Notes: generated by a model not told the origin, from the letters alone. A DNA stretch of 64,000 bases from Burkholderiales bacterium (GCA_029977705.1 JAPOKJ010000009.1:19138-83137); one strand, 5' to 3'. Numbered from the stretch's first letter, positions 16,254 to 24,967 are shown. Program-made: numbers and translations.

Positions 16254-17600
16254 ATGAATACACTCATCAAAGGCGCAGTACGTGGTGTACTTGCCGTGTG
16301 CATGTTGGCAGCCCTGCCGGCATGGGCAGCGGGCACGGCAGCCGGTACTGCGATCAGCAACAAGGCGACGCTGAACTTCAGTGTTGGCGGTGTCACACAG
16401 CCGGTGGTGAACTCCTCGCCGACCGGCAATACCGTCTCGGGTGCGGCCGGCGGAACGAACACCAGCTTCGTGGTCGACCGAAAGGTTGACCTGCAGGTGG
16501 TCACCACCGATGCCGCTTCCAATGGCGCGACACCGGGCGCCAGCAACGTTGCGGCCACTTTCCGGGTGACCAACCTGGGCAATGCGGTGCAGGACTTCTC
16601 GCTGCAGATCGAGGCGATGGTCGCCGGCACCAATATGGCCACAGCCAGTGGGGATGGCTACAACAGCAATGCGTCGGCCTTTGCGGTGAGCAATTGCCGC
16701 TGGGCCGTCGCGGCGACGGCAGCAGCCTTGCCGGCGGCCAGCTCGCCTGCCAGCTTCGGCACCACGGCCTTTGTCGACGAGCTGGCGCCCGATGCCCAGT
16801 CCTTCGTGCGCGTGATCTGTGACGTGCCGACGGGGGGTGCCAATGCTGACACGGCGACCATCGCCATGGTGGCGACGGCGCGTGAGTCGGCTTGCGCCGC
16901 CACGACCCTGTTTGCGGCCACGCCGGTGGCCAACACCACCTGCGCCACCACCGGTGCCCTCGGTGCAGCGCTGACCGCCAGTGCCGGTGCCAATGCCGCC
17001 GCCACGGTCGAGACGGTGTTTGGTGATGCAGCCGGTCGCAGCGTATCGGTAGCCGACGCCAAGAGTGATGCGAAACATTCGGCGCGGGGCGCCTACAAGC
17101 TGATCACCGCACAACCCAAGGTCACCAAGACCCAGGCCGTGTTCTGTGATCCGCTTAACCTCGGGACCAATCCCAAGGTGATCCCGGGTGCCGTGATCAA
17201 GTACAGCATCAAGGTGGAGAACGTCATCAATGCCGGTCAGACTGCAGCGGATGTGGCCAATGCACTGATCTCGACCTTCGCCGACGTGGTCGACACGAAC
17301 GTGGCACTGGTGGTCGATGCCTACACCACGGTCAGCGCTGCGACCTGCAACCCGGCGACCGGCACCACCACCACGGCTGCGCTGATCAATGTCACCGGCG
17401 GCGGCACGCCGACTCCGGCGCGCACCTTCACGGCCAACCCGACCGGCATCACCGCGCTGTCGGGCAGTTCGCTGAGCGTGACCTACAACAACGCCACCAC
17501 CCCGATTCTTCCGGCAGTGGCCACGGGTACGACGGCCGCCCTAGGTGAACTTCGCTCGGGTGAGTGGGTGCAGGTCGACTTCTATGTGAAGGTCAAGTAA
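16254..17600 (+). CDS. Exported DUF11-like protein C2 (paralogue of C1)
   Basis: 448 residues, aligned to C1 over its full length with one eight-residue deletion after RVICD (VPTGGANADTAT here). All six mature cysteines are kept. The last 250 bp of the gene differ from C1 at only four positions, while the middle is clearly more diverged, which points to gene conversion or selection on the C-terminal module. The signal peptide and entry motif GTAAGTAISNKATLNF are identical in protein. It is separated from the large barrel gene by a strong stem-loop. Confidence 0.78.
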   Translation: MNTLIKGAVRGVLAVCMLAALPAWAAGTAAGTAISNKATLNFSVGGVTQPVVNSSPTGNTVSGAAGGTNTSFVVDRKVDLQVVTTDAASNGATPGASNVAATFRVTNLGNAVQDFSLQIEAMVAGTNMATASGDGYNSNASAFAVSNCRWAVAATAAALPAASSPASFGTTAFVDELAPDAQSFVRVICDVPTGGANADTATIAMVATARESACAATTLFAATPVANTTCATTGALGAALTASAGANAAATVETVFGDAAGRSVSVADAKSDAKHSARGAYKLITAQPKVTKTQAVFCDPLNLGTNPKVIPGAVIKYSIKVENVINAGQTAADVANALISTFADVVDTNVALVVDAYTTVSAATCNPATGTTTTAALINVTGGGTPTPARTFTANPTGITALSGSSLSVTYNNATTPILPAVATGTTAALGELRSGEWVQVDFYVKVK

Positions 17601-17616
17601 GCCTTTCTGCCCTCTG

Positions 17617-17663
17617 CCTGCGCCGCAGACCAGGTCCGGGTACACGGACCGGCGCGGCGCAGG
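17617..17663 (+). other. Strong stem-loop between C2 and the large barrel gene
   Basis: CCTGCGCCGC (17617-17626) pairs perfectly with GCGGCGCAGG (17654-17663). Inside it GGTCCG (17633-17638) pairs with CGGACC (17645-17650) around a 6-nt loop. No U-tract follows, so this is not a standard terminator. It ends 16 bp before the annotated start of the barrel gene. It could stabilise the 3' end of the upstream messages, reduce read-through, or shield the ribosome site of the next gene. Confidence 0.6.
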
Positions 17664-17679
17664 TCTACATCTGCCAGCC

Positions 17680-20600
17680 ATGTTTGATCGCGCATCGTTC
17701 CGGATGATGGCCCGCGTGCTTGCACCGGGCATTGCCACCCTGGTGGCCGGAATGCCTGCGCGATTTCTTATTGCAGGCTGTCTTGCGATCGCGACGCTGC
17801 TGAACCTTGCAGTGCCGGCCGCCAGGGCAGCCACCCCGCCCAACACGCCGGTGGTCAATGTCGCCACGGCTTCCTACACGGTAGCGGGAAAGTCGCTCAG
17901 CGTGATCGCCACCTCGGCGGTCAATACCTCGGGCCGCACCGCGGCCGCCATCCAGTTGCTGGGTGTGGTGCCGGCCGGATCAGCCAATGCCCAGGTGGGC
18001 AATCTGACGGCCAGTGCCTGCCAGACGGCGGCCGGAGCCTGGCAGCCCCAGGGCTCGCTGCTGACCGCCTACGCCGGCCAGATCAGTACGCCTGCCAGTC
18101 TCAATCTGGTCAATGCCAATACCTTCTCCGGCCGCGATGTCGCCGTCATTGCTGTCACCGATCCGGACCAGAACATCGATGCGCTGATTGCCGAGAAGGT
18201 GAGTGTGGATGTCACCTCGGGGAATGATCGCGAGACCTTGCAACTGACCGAGTCGGGGCCCGCCACGGGCGTGTTCATCGGCTTTGTGCAATTGACCCGC
18301 CAGGGCAGCGCTGCCGGTGATTGCCAGTTGGGCGTCGTTGCCAACGACCTGATCCGTACCCGTTATATCGATCCGCGTGACAGCGAGGATGTCGTGACCA
18401 CGGCGGCCCTGATCGACCCGTTCGGTACCGTCTTCAACTCGCTGACCGGGGAGCCGGTCAACGGCGCCCGCGTGACCATCATCGATGCCACCACCGGCCT
18501 GCCGGCTGCGGTGCAAGGCGATGATGGCGTGTCGAGCTATCCGTCGACCGTGATCAGCGGCCAGAATGTCACCGATTCCTCGGGACAGGTTTATGTCATG
18601 GCGACCGGTCGTTACCGGTTCCCGCAGCTCAGGCCTGGCCAGTACCGGATCCAGGTCGATCCGCCCGACGGCTTCATCTTTCCGTCCAGTGCCAGCGAAA
18701 GCTCGGTGAAAAAGCTGCTGGGCGGCAGTTTCAGTCTCGCCCTGGGCGCCAAGGGGGAGACCTTTGCAATTGCGGCAGGACCACCCGTCAAGCTCGATGT
18801 GCCGATCGATCCCCGCCCCGGCCGGCTGCTGTTGAGCAAGTCGGCCCGCCGTGCGCAGGCGTCCATCGGCGAGTTCATCCGCTATGAACTGGTGCTGCGC
18901 AACGCGGACCAGAACCGCATCCAGAACATTGCCATCGATGACCGTCTGCCGCGCGGGCTGCGCTACGGGCCGGGTTCAGCCCGTGACAGCACTGGAAGAA
19001 GTCTCGAGGTGCAGGTCGATCCTTCCGGCCGCAGCATCCGCATCGGTATCGGTGCGCTCGAGGCGGGTGCCTCGCTGACCCTGTCCTATGTGGTCGAGGG
19101 GACCGCCGCCACGCCGCTTGCGCCCGCGGTCAACGAGGCCGTGGCCAGCGGTCAGGGGGCCAGCAGCAGTCCGGCGACCGCGACCGTTCAGATCATCGAT
19201 GACATGCTGTTGTCGCGGGCCATCCTGGTGGGCACGGTGCATGACGGCGCCTGCCCGCGCGAGGAGGGCGCTGCGCCACCCAAGGGCCTGCCCAAGGCCC
19301 GCATCCTCCTGCAGGACGGCCGCTATGTGATCACCGATGAGCAGGGCAAGTGGCATATCGAGGGCGTGCAACCCGGCACCAACATGGTCCGCCTCGACAC
19401 CCTGTCCTTGCCCAAGGGGTATCGCGTCGAACCCTGTGCCCCGGATCCCCGGCGCAGCATGGGTCATGCCGCCCGCACCATCGACGTCAAGCCGGGCTCG
19501 CTGAACCGGGTGGATTTCTACACCGTCGGCGCGGCGCGTACCGAGGCTGCTCCGGTCACCCCCGTGAAGCCATTGACCCCGGCTGCGAGCGCCGCCGAGG
19601 CCATCGAGGCGGCTGAGCAGGCGGCCGTTGCCCGCGATGATCCGGCACCCGCCTGGGCCTATCCTGCACAGGGCCATGTGCCGCCCCAGGGTTACCAGAG
19701 CCTGATGATTTCCCATGGCCCCGGCCAGCGGATCGTGCTGGAGCACCAGGGCAAGCCAGTGCCAGGCTTCCACTTCGAGGGCACGAAGGTCAGTCCGCAG
19801 GGGCGCGTGCTGACCTCGCTGTGGCGCAATATTCACCTGGAAAATGGCGAGAACCGTTTCGTGGCCCGTATCCATGATCGTGACGACCGGCTGGTGGCGA
19901 CGCTCGAGCGCACCCTGATTCTTGCCACCGCGCCGGTGCGCGCCGAACTGGTGCCCGAGCGTTCCATTCTGGTTGCCAATGGCCGCGATGCACCGGTGAT
20001 CGCCGTGCGCTTTCTGGATGTGCGCGACCAGCCGGTACGCCCGGATATCACCGGCGATTTCAGCATCGCTGCGCCTCATGTCCTCAAGGAATCGGCCGAT
20101 GCCGTGACGCGCAACCCTTTGGCGGCCCAGACGGCCAGCGCGCCACGCTATGTGGTGGGCCGGGACGGCATTGCGCTGATCGCACTGGCGCCCACCACCG
20201 CGGGTGGCGAGGTGGACCTGCGCTTTAATTTCGAGGGCAGCCGCTTGCAGTCCCTGAAGGCCTGGTTGCAGGCCGAGCAGCGCGAGTGGATCGTGGTCGG
20301 CTTTGCCGAGGGTTCGCCGATGAGCCAGAAACTGCGCAGCCAGTTGCAGGCCAACAGCGGCATGACCCTGGATGCGGCCGAGATAAATGGGCAGCGCCTG
20401 GCCCTGTATGCCAAGGGGATGATCTCCGGCCAGGCCCTTATGACGATCGCCTATGACAGCAACAAGCCGCCCTCGTCGGTGGCGGCCGGTTTGCAGGGAG
20501 TCGCCGTCGCGCCCTTCTATACCGTCTATGCCGACCGCTCACAGGGCGGGCTGGAGACACCGTCCTGGGGCAAGCTGTACCTGAAGATCGAGAAAGACAC

Positions 20601-22800
20601 CTTCATGGCCATGCTGGGCAATACCACGACCGGCCTGGGCCAGACCGAGCTGGGCCGCTATGTGCGCAGCATGTACGGCCTGAAGTCGTCCTGGCAGGGA
20701 GACAAGCTGTCGTATACCGCCTTTGCGATGAAGAACCTGACCAGCTTCCATCGCGACGTGTTCCGTGCCGATGGCACCACCGGCAGCTGGCAGCTGGCGC
20801 GTGGTTCGATCGTGCCCCAGACCGAGCGCGTGCGCGTGCTGGTGCGCGACCGGCTCGACGCCGGCCACATCCTGAGCGAGCGCGTGATGACGCGCACGAT
20901 CGACTACACGCTCGACTATGCCAGCGGCCTTTTCCTGCTGGCCCAGCCGCTGGCTTCTTTTGATCTCGCCCTCAATCCGGTGACGATCGAGGTGGAGTAC
21001 TCGAGCGACAACCTGGCCAGCAACAGCCAGACCTTGGGCGGACGTGCGGCCTTCAAGCCGGATACGGCCTCGGAAGTCGGCGTCACCCTGATCCAGGACA
21101 ACGACCAGGTGCGGGGCGGTCATCTGGCCGCCGTCGATGCGCGCGTCAAGCTGACTCCGACGACCGAGGTACGCGTGGAAGCGGGTACCTCTTCACGGCA
21201 GGATGCGACGCCATCGGGCCAGGCCAATGCCTTCATGGCCGAGATCCGCCGCGAGACGCCCGACATGAGTGCCCGTGCCTGGTTCCGTCGGGCCGCCACC
21301 GGCTACGGACTGAACGAGCAGCCGATCAGTTCGGCAGACCTGCAGACGCTGGGTGCCGATGTGCGCATGAAGCTGTCGCAGGACTGGCGCATCGAGGGGC
21401 AGATCAGCCATCAGGAACGCCTGTCCACCGGCCAGATTGCCGATGTGGTGCAGGCCCGCGCCACCTATTCGGCCCAGCCCTGGCAGGCCTCGATCGGCCT
21501 GCGCGCCGGTCGCGAGAATGATGGCAAGGGCAATGCATCGGGCATCGGCCAGGTGCTGGGCAGCGTCGGCTATCTGGCGCCAGACCAGAAGTGGTCGCTG
21601 CGCGCGGGTGCCGAGGTGGGTGCCAGCCATGGCCAGGCCTTGTTCCCGAACCGGCTGGTGCTGGAGGCGGACTATCGCATCAGCCCGAAGATCTCGCTGA
21701 TGGCCAACCAGAGCTGGACCTTTGCAGACACCCGTTCCTCGGCCCTGAGCGCAGGCCTGCGCGTGCAACCCTGGGAGGGCGGCGAGGTGCAGACCGGATT
21801 GAGCCACCGCACCTGGGCGGACGGGGACAATACCGCTGCGCGCCTGTCGCTGGTGCAGACCACCCGGCTCGACCAGCGCTGGACGATCAACGCCCAGGTC
21901 AGCGGGGCGCGGCGTGTGGCCGGCAATCCCTTCGCCAATGCCGCATCGGCCATCAACCTGATGACGCCCGCTGCCTCGGCCAGCGGGGCGAGCAGCGCCA
22001 CGCCGGCTGCGGCCGCAGCCGCCTCGGCGGCCAGCGCCGCGGGTACCGCCGCGCTCGATGACTTCACCAGCGCCGGCTTCACCCTTTCGTATGCCAAGGC
22101 ACCGCTGAGCGGCTTCGTTCGCCTGGAGCGGCGCTGGGCCACGGATGGCCGATACTCGCTCGCCGGTGGTGTGTCCTATCAGGTCGATGAAGGCGAACAC
22201 CTGCTGATCACGGCACGCATCGAACGCTTCTCGGGTGACCTGCGCCCCAGCGCCGCCGTGGCCCTGGCCCACGCGATGCGTCGCGAGGGGTCGCGCTGGA
22301 CCTTGCTGCAACGGCTCGATTACATCGACAACAACCGCAGCAATGCGGCGGTCAGTGCGGTCGGGCGCCGCCTGCTGTTCTCCTCGCACTGGAATTACCT
22401 GGGCACCGACGGCCTGGAGTGGCTCAACCACCTGGGCGTCAAGAAGGTCCTCGAGGATATCGACGGTCAGCCCTACGGATCGCGCTTTGCGGTGGTGGGC
22501 AGCGAGCTGCGCAAGCCGGTGAGCGAGCTCTTCGATGTCGGCGTGCAGGCCACCTATGCGGCTTCTCTGAGCAGCGGGCTCTCCAACACCGGCGTCGGCC
22601 TGTCCGTGGGCTTCAAGCCCGCCGACAATTTCCTGGTCACCGTGGGCTACAACTTCCGTGGCATCAAGGACAGCGATTTCTACGCCGGCAACCAGCGCGC
22701 CCAGGGCCTGTTCCTGTGGACGCGGGCCTTGTTCGACGAGCGCCTGCTCGGCCTGGGCTCGACGCTGGCCAAGGCCATGTCGCAGGGGCCCCGCCCCTGA
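17680..22800 (+). CDS. Giant DUF11 outer-membrane protein with C-terminal beta-barrel
   Basis: 1706 residues. A signal peptide ends at PAARA (residue 50; an ATG at 17752 would give a shorter, more typical one). Modules in order: entry motif TPVVNVATASYTVAGK; a beta domain with TESGPATGVFIGFVQL (about 188); an SdrD-B or carboxypeptidase-regulatory-like fold, DPFGTVFNSLTGEPVNGA (246) to LRPGQYRIQVDPPDG; DUF11 (about 382-480, VLRNADQNRIQNIAIDDRLP); another carboxypeptidase-regulatory-like fold (514-610); Ig-like repeats to about 870; then from about 954 a long series of amphipathic strands typical of an outer-membrane barrel. An Ala/Ser-rich insert lies near 1430. Probably anchors or exports the small DUF11 proteins; that link is inferred from the shared motif and gene order. 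Confidence 0.72.
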   Translation: MFDRASFRMMARVLAPGIATLVAGMPARFLIAGCLAIATLLNLAVPAARAATPPNTPVVNVATASYTVAGKSLSVIATSAVNTSGRTAAAIQLLGVVPAGSANAQVGNLTASACQTAAGAWQPQGSLLTAYAGQISTPASLNLVNANTFSGRDVAVIAVTDPDQNIDALIAEKVSVDVTSGNDRETLQLTESGPATGVFIGFVQLTRQGSAAGDCQLGVVANDLIRTRYIDPRDSEDVVTTAALIDPFGTVFNSLTGEPVNGARVTIIDATTGLPAAVQGDDGVSSYPSTVISGQNVTDSSGQVYVMATGRYRFPQLRPGQYRIQVDPPDGFIFPSSASESSVKKLLGGSFSLALGAKGETFAIAAGPPVKLDVPIDPRPGRLLLSKSARRAQASIGEFIRYELVLRNADQNRIQNIAIDDRLPRGLRYGPGSARDSTGRSLEVQVDPSGRSIRIGIGALEAGASLTLSYVVEGTAATPLAPAVNEAVASGQGASSSPATATVQIIDDMLLSRAILVGTVHDGACPREEGAAPPKGLPKARILLQDGRYVITDEQGKWHIEGVQPGTNMVRLDTLSLPKGYRVEPCAPDPRRSMGHAARTIDVKPGSLNRVDFYTVGAARTEAAPVTPVKPLTPAASAAEAIEAAEQAAVARDDPAPAWAYPAQGHVPPQGYQSLMISHGPGQRIVLEHQGKPVPGFHFEGTKVSPQGRVLTSLWRNIHLENGENRFVARIHDRDDRLVATLERTLILATAPVRAELVPERSILVANGRDAPVIAVRFLDVRDQPVRPDITGDFSIAAPHVLKESADAVTRNPLAAQTASAPRYVVGRDGIALIALAPTTAGGEVDLRFNFEGSRLQSLKAWLQAEQREWIVVGFAEGSPMSQKLRSQLQANSGMTLDAAEINGQRLALYAKGMISGQALMTIAYDSNKPPSSVAAGLQGVAVAPFYTVYADRSQGGLETPSWGKLYLKIEKDTFMAMLGNTTTGLGQTELGRYVRSMYGLKSSWQGDKLSYTAFAMKNLTSFHRDVFRADGTTGSWQLARGSIVPQTERVRVLVRDRLDAGHILSERVMTRTIDYTLDYASGLFLLAQPLASFDLALNPVTIEVEYSSDNLASNSQTLGGRAAFKPDTASEVGVTLIQDNDQVRGGHLAAVDARVKLTPTTEVRVEAGTSSRQDATPSGQANAFMAEIRRETPDMSARAWFRRAATGYGLNEQPISSADLQTLGADVRMKLSQDWRIEGQISHQERLSTGQIADVVQARATYSAQPWQASIGLRAGRENDGKGNASGIGQVLGSVGYLAPDQKWSLRAGAEVGASHGQALFPNRLVLEADYRISPKISLMANQSWTFADTRSSALSAGLRVQPWEGGEVQTGLSHRTWADGDNTAARLSLVQTTRLDQRWTINAQVSGARRVAGNPFANAASAINLMTPAASASGASSATPAAAAAASAASAAGTAALDDFTSAGFTLSYAKAPLSGFVRLERRWATDGRYSLAGGVSYQVDEGEHLLITARIERFSGDLRPSAAVALAHAMRREGSRWTLLQRLDYIDNNRSNAAVSAVGRRLLFSSHWNYLGTDGLEWLNHLGVKKVLEDIDGQPYGSRFAVVGSELRKPVSELFDVGVQATYAASLSSGLSNTGVGLSVGFKPADNFLVTVGYNFRGIKDSDFYAGNQRAQGLFLWTRALFDERLLGLGSTLAKAMSQGPRP

Positions 22801-22876
22801 GCCGTGGGCGGCGCCCTGCACCCTGCGCCGCAGGCGGCGCCCTGCACCCCGAGCCGCGGGCGGCACTCTACAATCA
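22799..22876. repeat. 26-bp tandem repeat, three units
   Basis: Units at 22799-22824, 22825-22850 and 22851-22876. The first two agree at most positions (core GGCGGCGCCCTGCACCC); the third matches in its first half and then diverges into CTCTACAATC, which holds the TACAAT box of the next gene. The array starts on the stop codon of the barrel gene. The G/C-rich arms (GCCGCAGGCGGC) can form hairpins that may help end transcription. Confidence 0.65.
22869..22874 (+). promoter_or_regulatory. Candidate -10 box (TACAAT) of the amidohydrolase gene
   Basis: TACAAT sits 24 bp before the ATG at 22898, at the end of the tandem repeat array. No clear -35 is present because the upstream bases are repeat sequence. 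Confidence 0.35.
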
Positions 22877-22897
22877 GGACTTTGATCGACGGAGTCC

Positions 22898-24091
22898 ATG
22901 GCCATGAAGCTGACCCAAGACCGGATGGACTGGATGCGGGCCCATGAAGAGGCCTTTCGCAGCCTGCGCCGGGACCTGCACGAAAATCCGGAACTGGGCT
23001 TCCAGGAGTTGCGTACCAGTGGCCTGGTGGCACGCCAGCTCGAGTCCTGGGGTTACCAGGTCGAGCGCGGCATTGGCGGCACAGGGCTGGTGGCGCAGAT
23101 GCGCCTGGGCAGCAGTCCGCGCCGGCTCGGCCTGCGCGCCGAGATGGATGCGCTGCCGATCGTCGAGCTCAGCGGGCTGGCCCACGCCAGCCGAAAGAGC
23201 GGGGTGATGCATGCCTGTGGGCACGATGGACACACCACCATGCTGCTCTATGCGGCCCAGTGCATTGCCCGTGAGAAGTCCTTTGACGGCACCCTGAACC
23301 TCATCTTTCAGCCCGCCGAGGAAGGCCTGGCCGGCGCCCGCCGGATGATGGAGGAGGGCCTGTTCGAGCGCTACCCCTGCGATGCCATCTTTGCCATGCA
23401 CAATCTGCCCGGTCTGGCCCAGGGCCAGTTGCACCTGCGCAGCGGCCCGTGCATGGCCTCGGGGGACACTGTCACCATCAAGCTGCAGGGCCGTGGCGGT
23501 CACGGCGCCATGCCGCATCTGTCGGCCGATCCGACCGTCGCCGCCGCCAATGTCATCCTGGCCTTGCAGACGGTCGTGTCACGCAATGTAGACCCCCTGC
23601 AGGCCGTCGTGGTGTCGGTCGGGGTGATGAAGGCGGGTCATGTCCGCAATGTGATCCCGGACAGCGCCGAACTGGTCCTGACGGTGCGCGTGCTTGATCC
23701 CTCGATACGCGGCATGGTCGAGCAGCGCATCATCGACCTGGTCCGGGCCCAGGCCCAGAGCTACGGCGTGCAGGCCGAGATCGACTATGCCCGCGGCTAT
23801 CCGGTGCTGGTCAACGATGAGCAGGCCACCCAGTTTGCCCACCAGGTGGCCTGTGACCTGCTGCCGGCTGATCAGGTTGTTTTTCCCTGCGTGCCGACCC
23901 TGGCTTCCGAGGACTTTGCCTTCATGCTCGAAAAGGTACCCGGCTGCTACCTGTTCATCGGCAACGGCACTGGCGAGCAGGGTGGCTGCAGCGTGCACAA
24001 CCCCCATTACGATTTCAACGACCGGAACCTGCCGGTGGGTGCCGCCTATTGGGTCAGGCTGGTGGACAGCTTCCTGTCCCCTCAGTCCTGA
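22898..24091 (+). CDS. M20-family amidohydrolase (hippurate hydrolase-like)
   Basis: 397 residues, cytoplasmic. The family hydrolyses N-acyl amino acids or related amides with a dinuclear metal centre. Visible ligands: H and D in MHACGHDGHTTML, E-E in QPAEEGLAGA, H in AMHNLPG, and the late H in SVHNPHYDFND. The dimerization insert starts near 180 (GRGGHGAMPHL). GGAG precedes the ATG at 22898. The exact substrate cannot be read from the sequence; relatives act on hippurate or indole-acetyl amino acids. Confidence 0.88.
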   Translation: MAMKLTQDRMDWMRAHEEAFRSLRRDLHENPELGFQELRTSGLVARQLESWGYQVERGIGGTGLVAQMRLGSSPRRLGLRAEMDALPIVELSGLAHASRKSGVMHACGHDGHTTMLLYAAQCIAREKSFDGTLNLIFQPAEEGLAGARRMMEEGLFERYPCDAIFAMHNLPGLAQGQLHLRSGPCMASGDTVTIKLQGRGGHGAMPHLSADPTVAAANVILALQTVVSRNVDPLQAVVVSVGVMKAGHVRNVIPDSAELVLTVRVLDPSIRGMVEQRIIDLVRAQAQSYGVQAEIDYARGYPVLVNDEQATQFAHQVACDLLPADQVVFPCVPTLASEDFAFMLEKVPGCYLFIGNGTGEQGGCSVHNPHYDFNDRNLPVGAAYWVRLVDSFLSPQS

Positions 24092-24163
24092 GGGCAGGGG
24101 GTTCCGGTTGCGCCGCATTGCCTTAGAATAGGGATCTGACCAAGATCCTCAGCGGGAGCAGAC

Positions 24164-24481
24164 ATGGATGCCACAAGTTTCATCGACCAGACCGTGAAAG
24201 AACACCCGGTGGTGTTGTTCATGAAGGGGACCGCCCAATTTCCGCAATGCGGTTTTTCCGGTCGCGCCGTCCAGTTGTTGCGCAGTGTCGGTGTCAAGAA
24301 CATGGTCACCGTCAATGTGCTGGAAGATGACGAGGTGCGTCAGGCCATCAAGGACTACTCCAACTGGCCGACCATCCCCCAGTTGTATGTCAAGGGCGAG
24401 TTCATCGGTGGCTCGGACATCATGTCCGAAATGGCCGCCAATGGCGAACTGAAGAAGCTGTTCGACGAACAGGCCGGCTGA
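24164..24481 (+). CDS. grxD: Monothiol glutaredoxin Grx4/GrxD
   Basis: 105 residues with the monothiol active site CGFS (C29 in [10 protein letters not shown]). It binds a [2Fe-2S] cluster with glutathione and delivers it to target proteins. Further family motifs: [30 protein letters not shown]. The start at 24164 has GGGAG upstream. In many betaproteobacteria this gene follows prmC in the hemA operon; here it is separated by the DUF11 locus and the amidohydrolase. Confidence 0.96.
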   Translation: MDATSFIDQTVKEHPVVLFMKGTAQFPQCGFSGRAVQLLRSVGVKNMVTVNVLEDDEVRQAIKDYSNWPTIPQLYVKGEFIGGSDIMSEMAANGELKKLFDEQAG

Positions 24482-24517
24482 CCCGGTCCTGCCGGCCATT
24501 TTCCCGGGAGGAAGGCC

Positions 24518-24868
24518 ATGTTGAAGATCCTTTTGGGCTGGGCCATCAATGCCCTGTGCCTGTTGGCCTTGCCTTACCTGCTGCCGGCGGTGCAGATCAA
24601 GGGCTTCACCACTGCCCTGGTCGCCGCCCTTGTGCTCGGGCTGCTCAATACCCTGATCCGGCCCCTGCTGGTCCTGCTCACCCTGCCGATTTCAATTCTC
24701 ACCCTGGGCTTGTTCCTGCTGGTGATCAATGGCCTGATGTTCTGGCTGGCAGCGCGTTTCATGGACGGCTTTTCGGTGGCCAGCTTCGGCTGGGCGATCG
24801 TGGCTGCGGTGGTCTACAGCCTGATCAGCTGGGCAATCAGCACGGCGCTCAAGCCCCTGAGCCGTTAA
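24518..24868 (+). CDS. Phage-holin-family (YvlD-like) small membrane protein
   Basis: 116 residues with four predicted membrane segments (LLGWAINALCLLALPYLLP, ALVAALVLGLLNTLI, LPISILTLGLFLLVIN, WAIVAAVVYSLISWAIS). NTLIRPLLVLLTLPISILT is the family hallmark. The family name comes from similarity to phage holins, but such genes are common chromosomal membrane proteins of unknown function and nothing else here is phage-derived. A good ribosome site, GGGAGGAAGG, precedes the ATG. The stop codon lies inside the first of two 28-bp tandem repeats. Confidence 0.8.
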   Translation: MLKILLGWAINALCLLALPYLLPAVQIKGFTTALVAALVLGLLNTLIRPLLVLLTLPISILTLGLFLLVINGLMFWLAARFMDGFSVASFGWAIVAAVVYSLISWAISTALKPLSR

Positions 24869-24916
24869 AGCGGCGATCACGTGCGCCGGCCGTTAAAGCG
24901 GCGATCTCGTGCGCTG
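24861..24916. repeat. Two 28-bp tandem repeats at a convergent gene junction
   Basis: Units 24861-24888 and 24889-24916 agree at 26 of 28 positions. Each starts GCCGTTAAAGCGGCGATC. The first covers the stop codon of the holin-like gene, so the duplication created a second copy of its last codons downstream. About 50 bp further lies the end of the convergent ABC permease gene. Confidence 0.8.
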
Positions 24917-24967
24917 GCCGCCGAGGCCGTCGCCAGTACCTGCGCCGCTGCGCCACCCCGGGCGGCC

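Noticed and set aside
24518..24868. Prophage remnant
   Set aside because: The holin-family name is historical; no lysin, integrase, capsid or att repeat is nearby, and the flanking genes are housekeeping.
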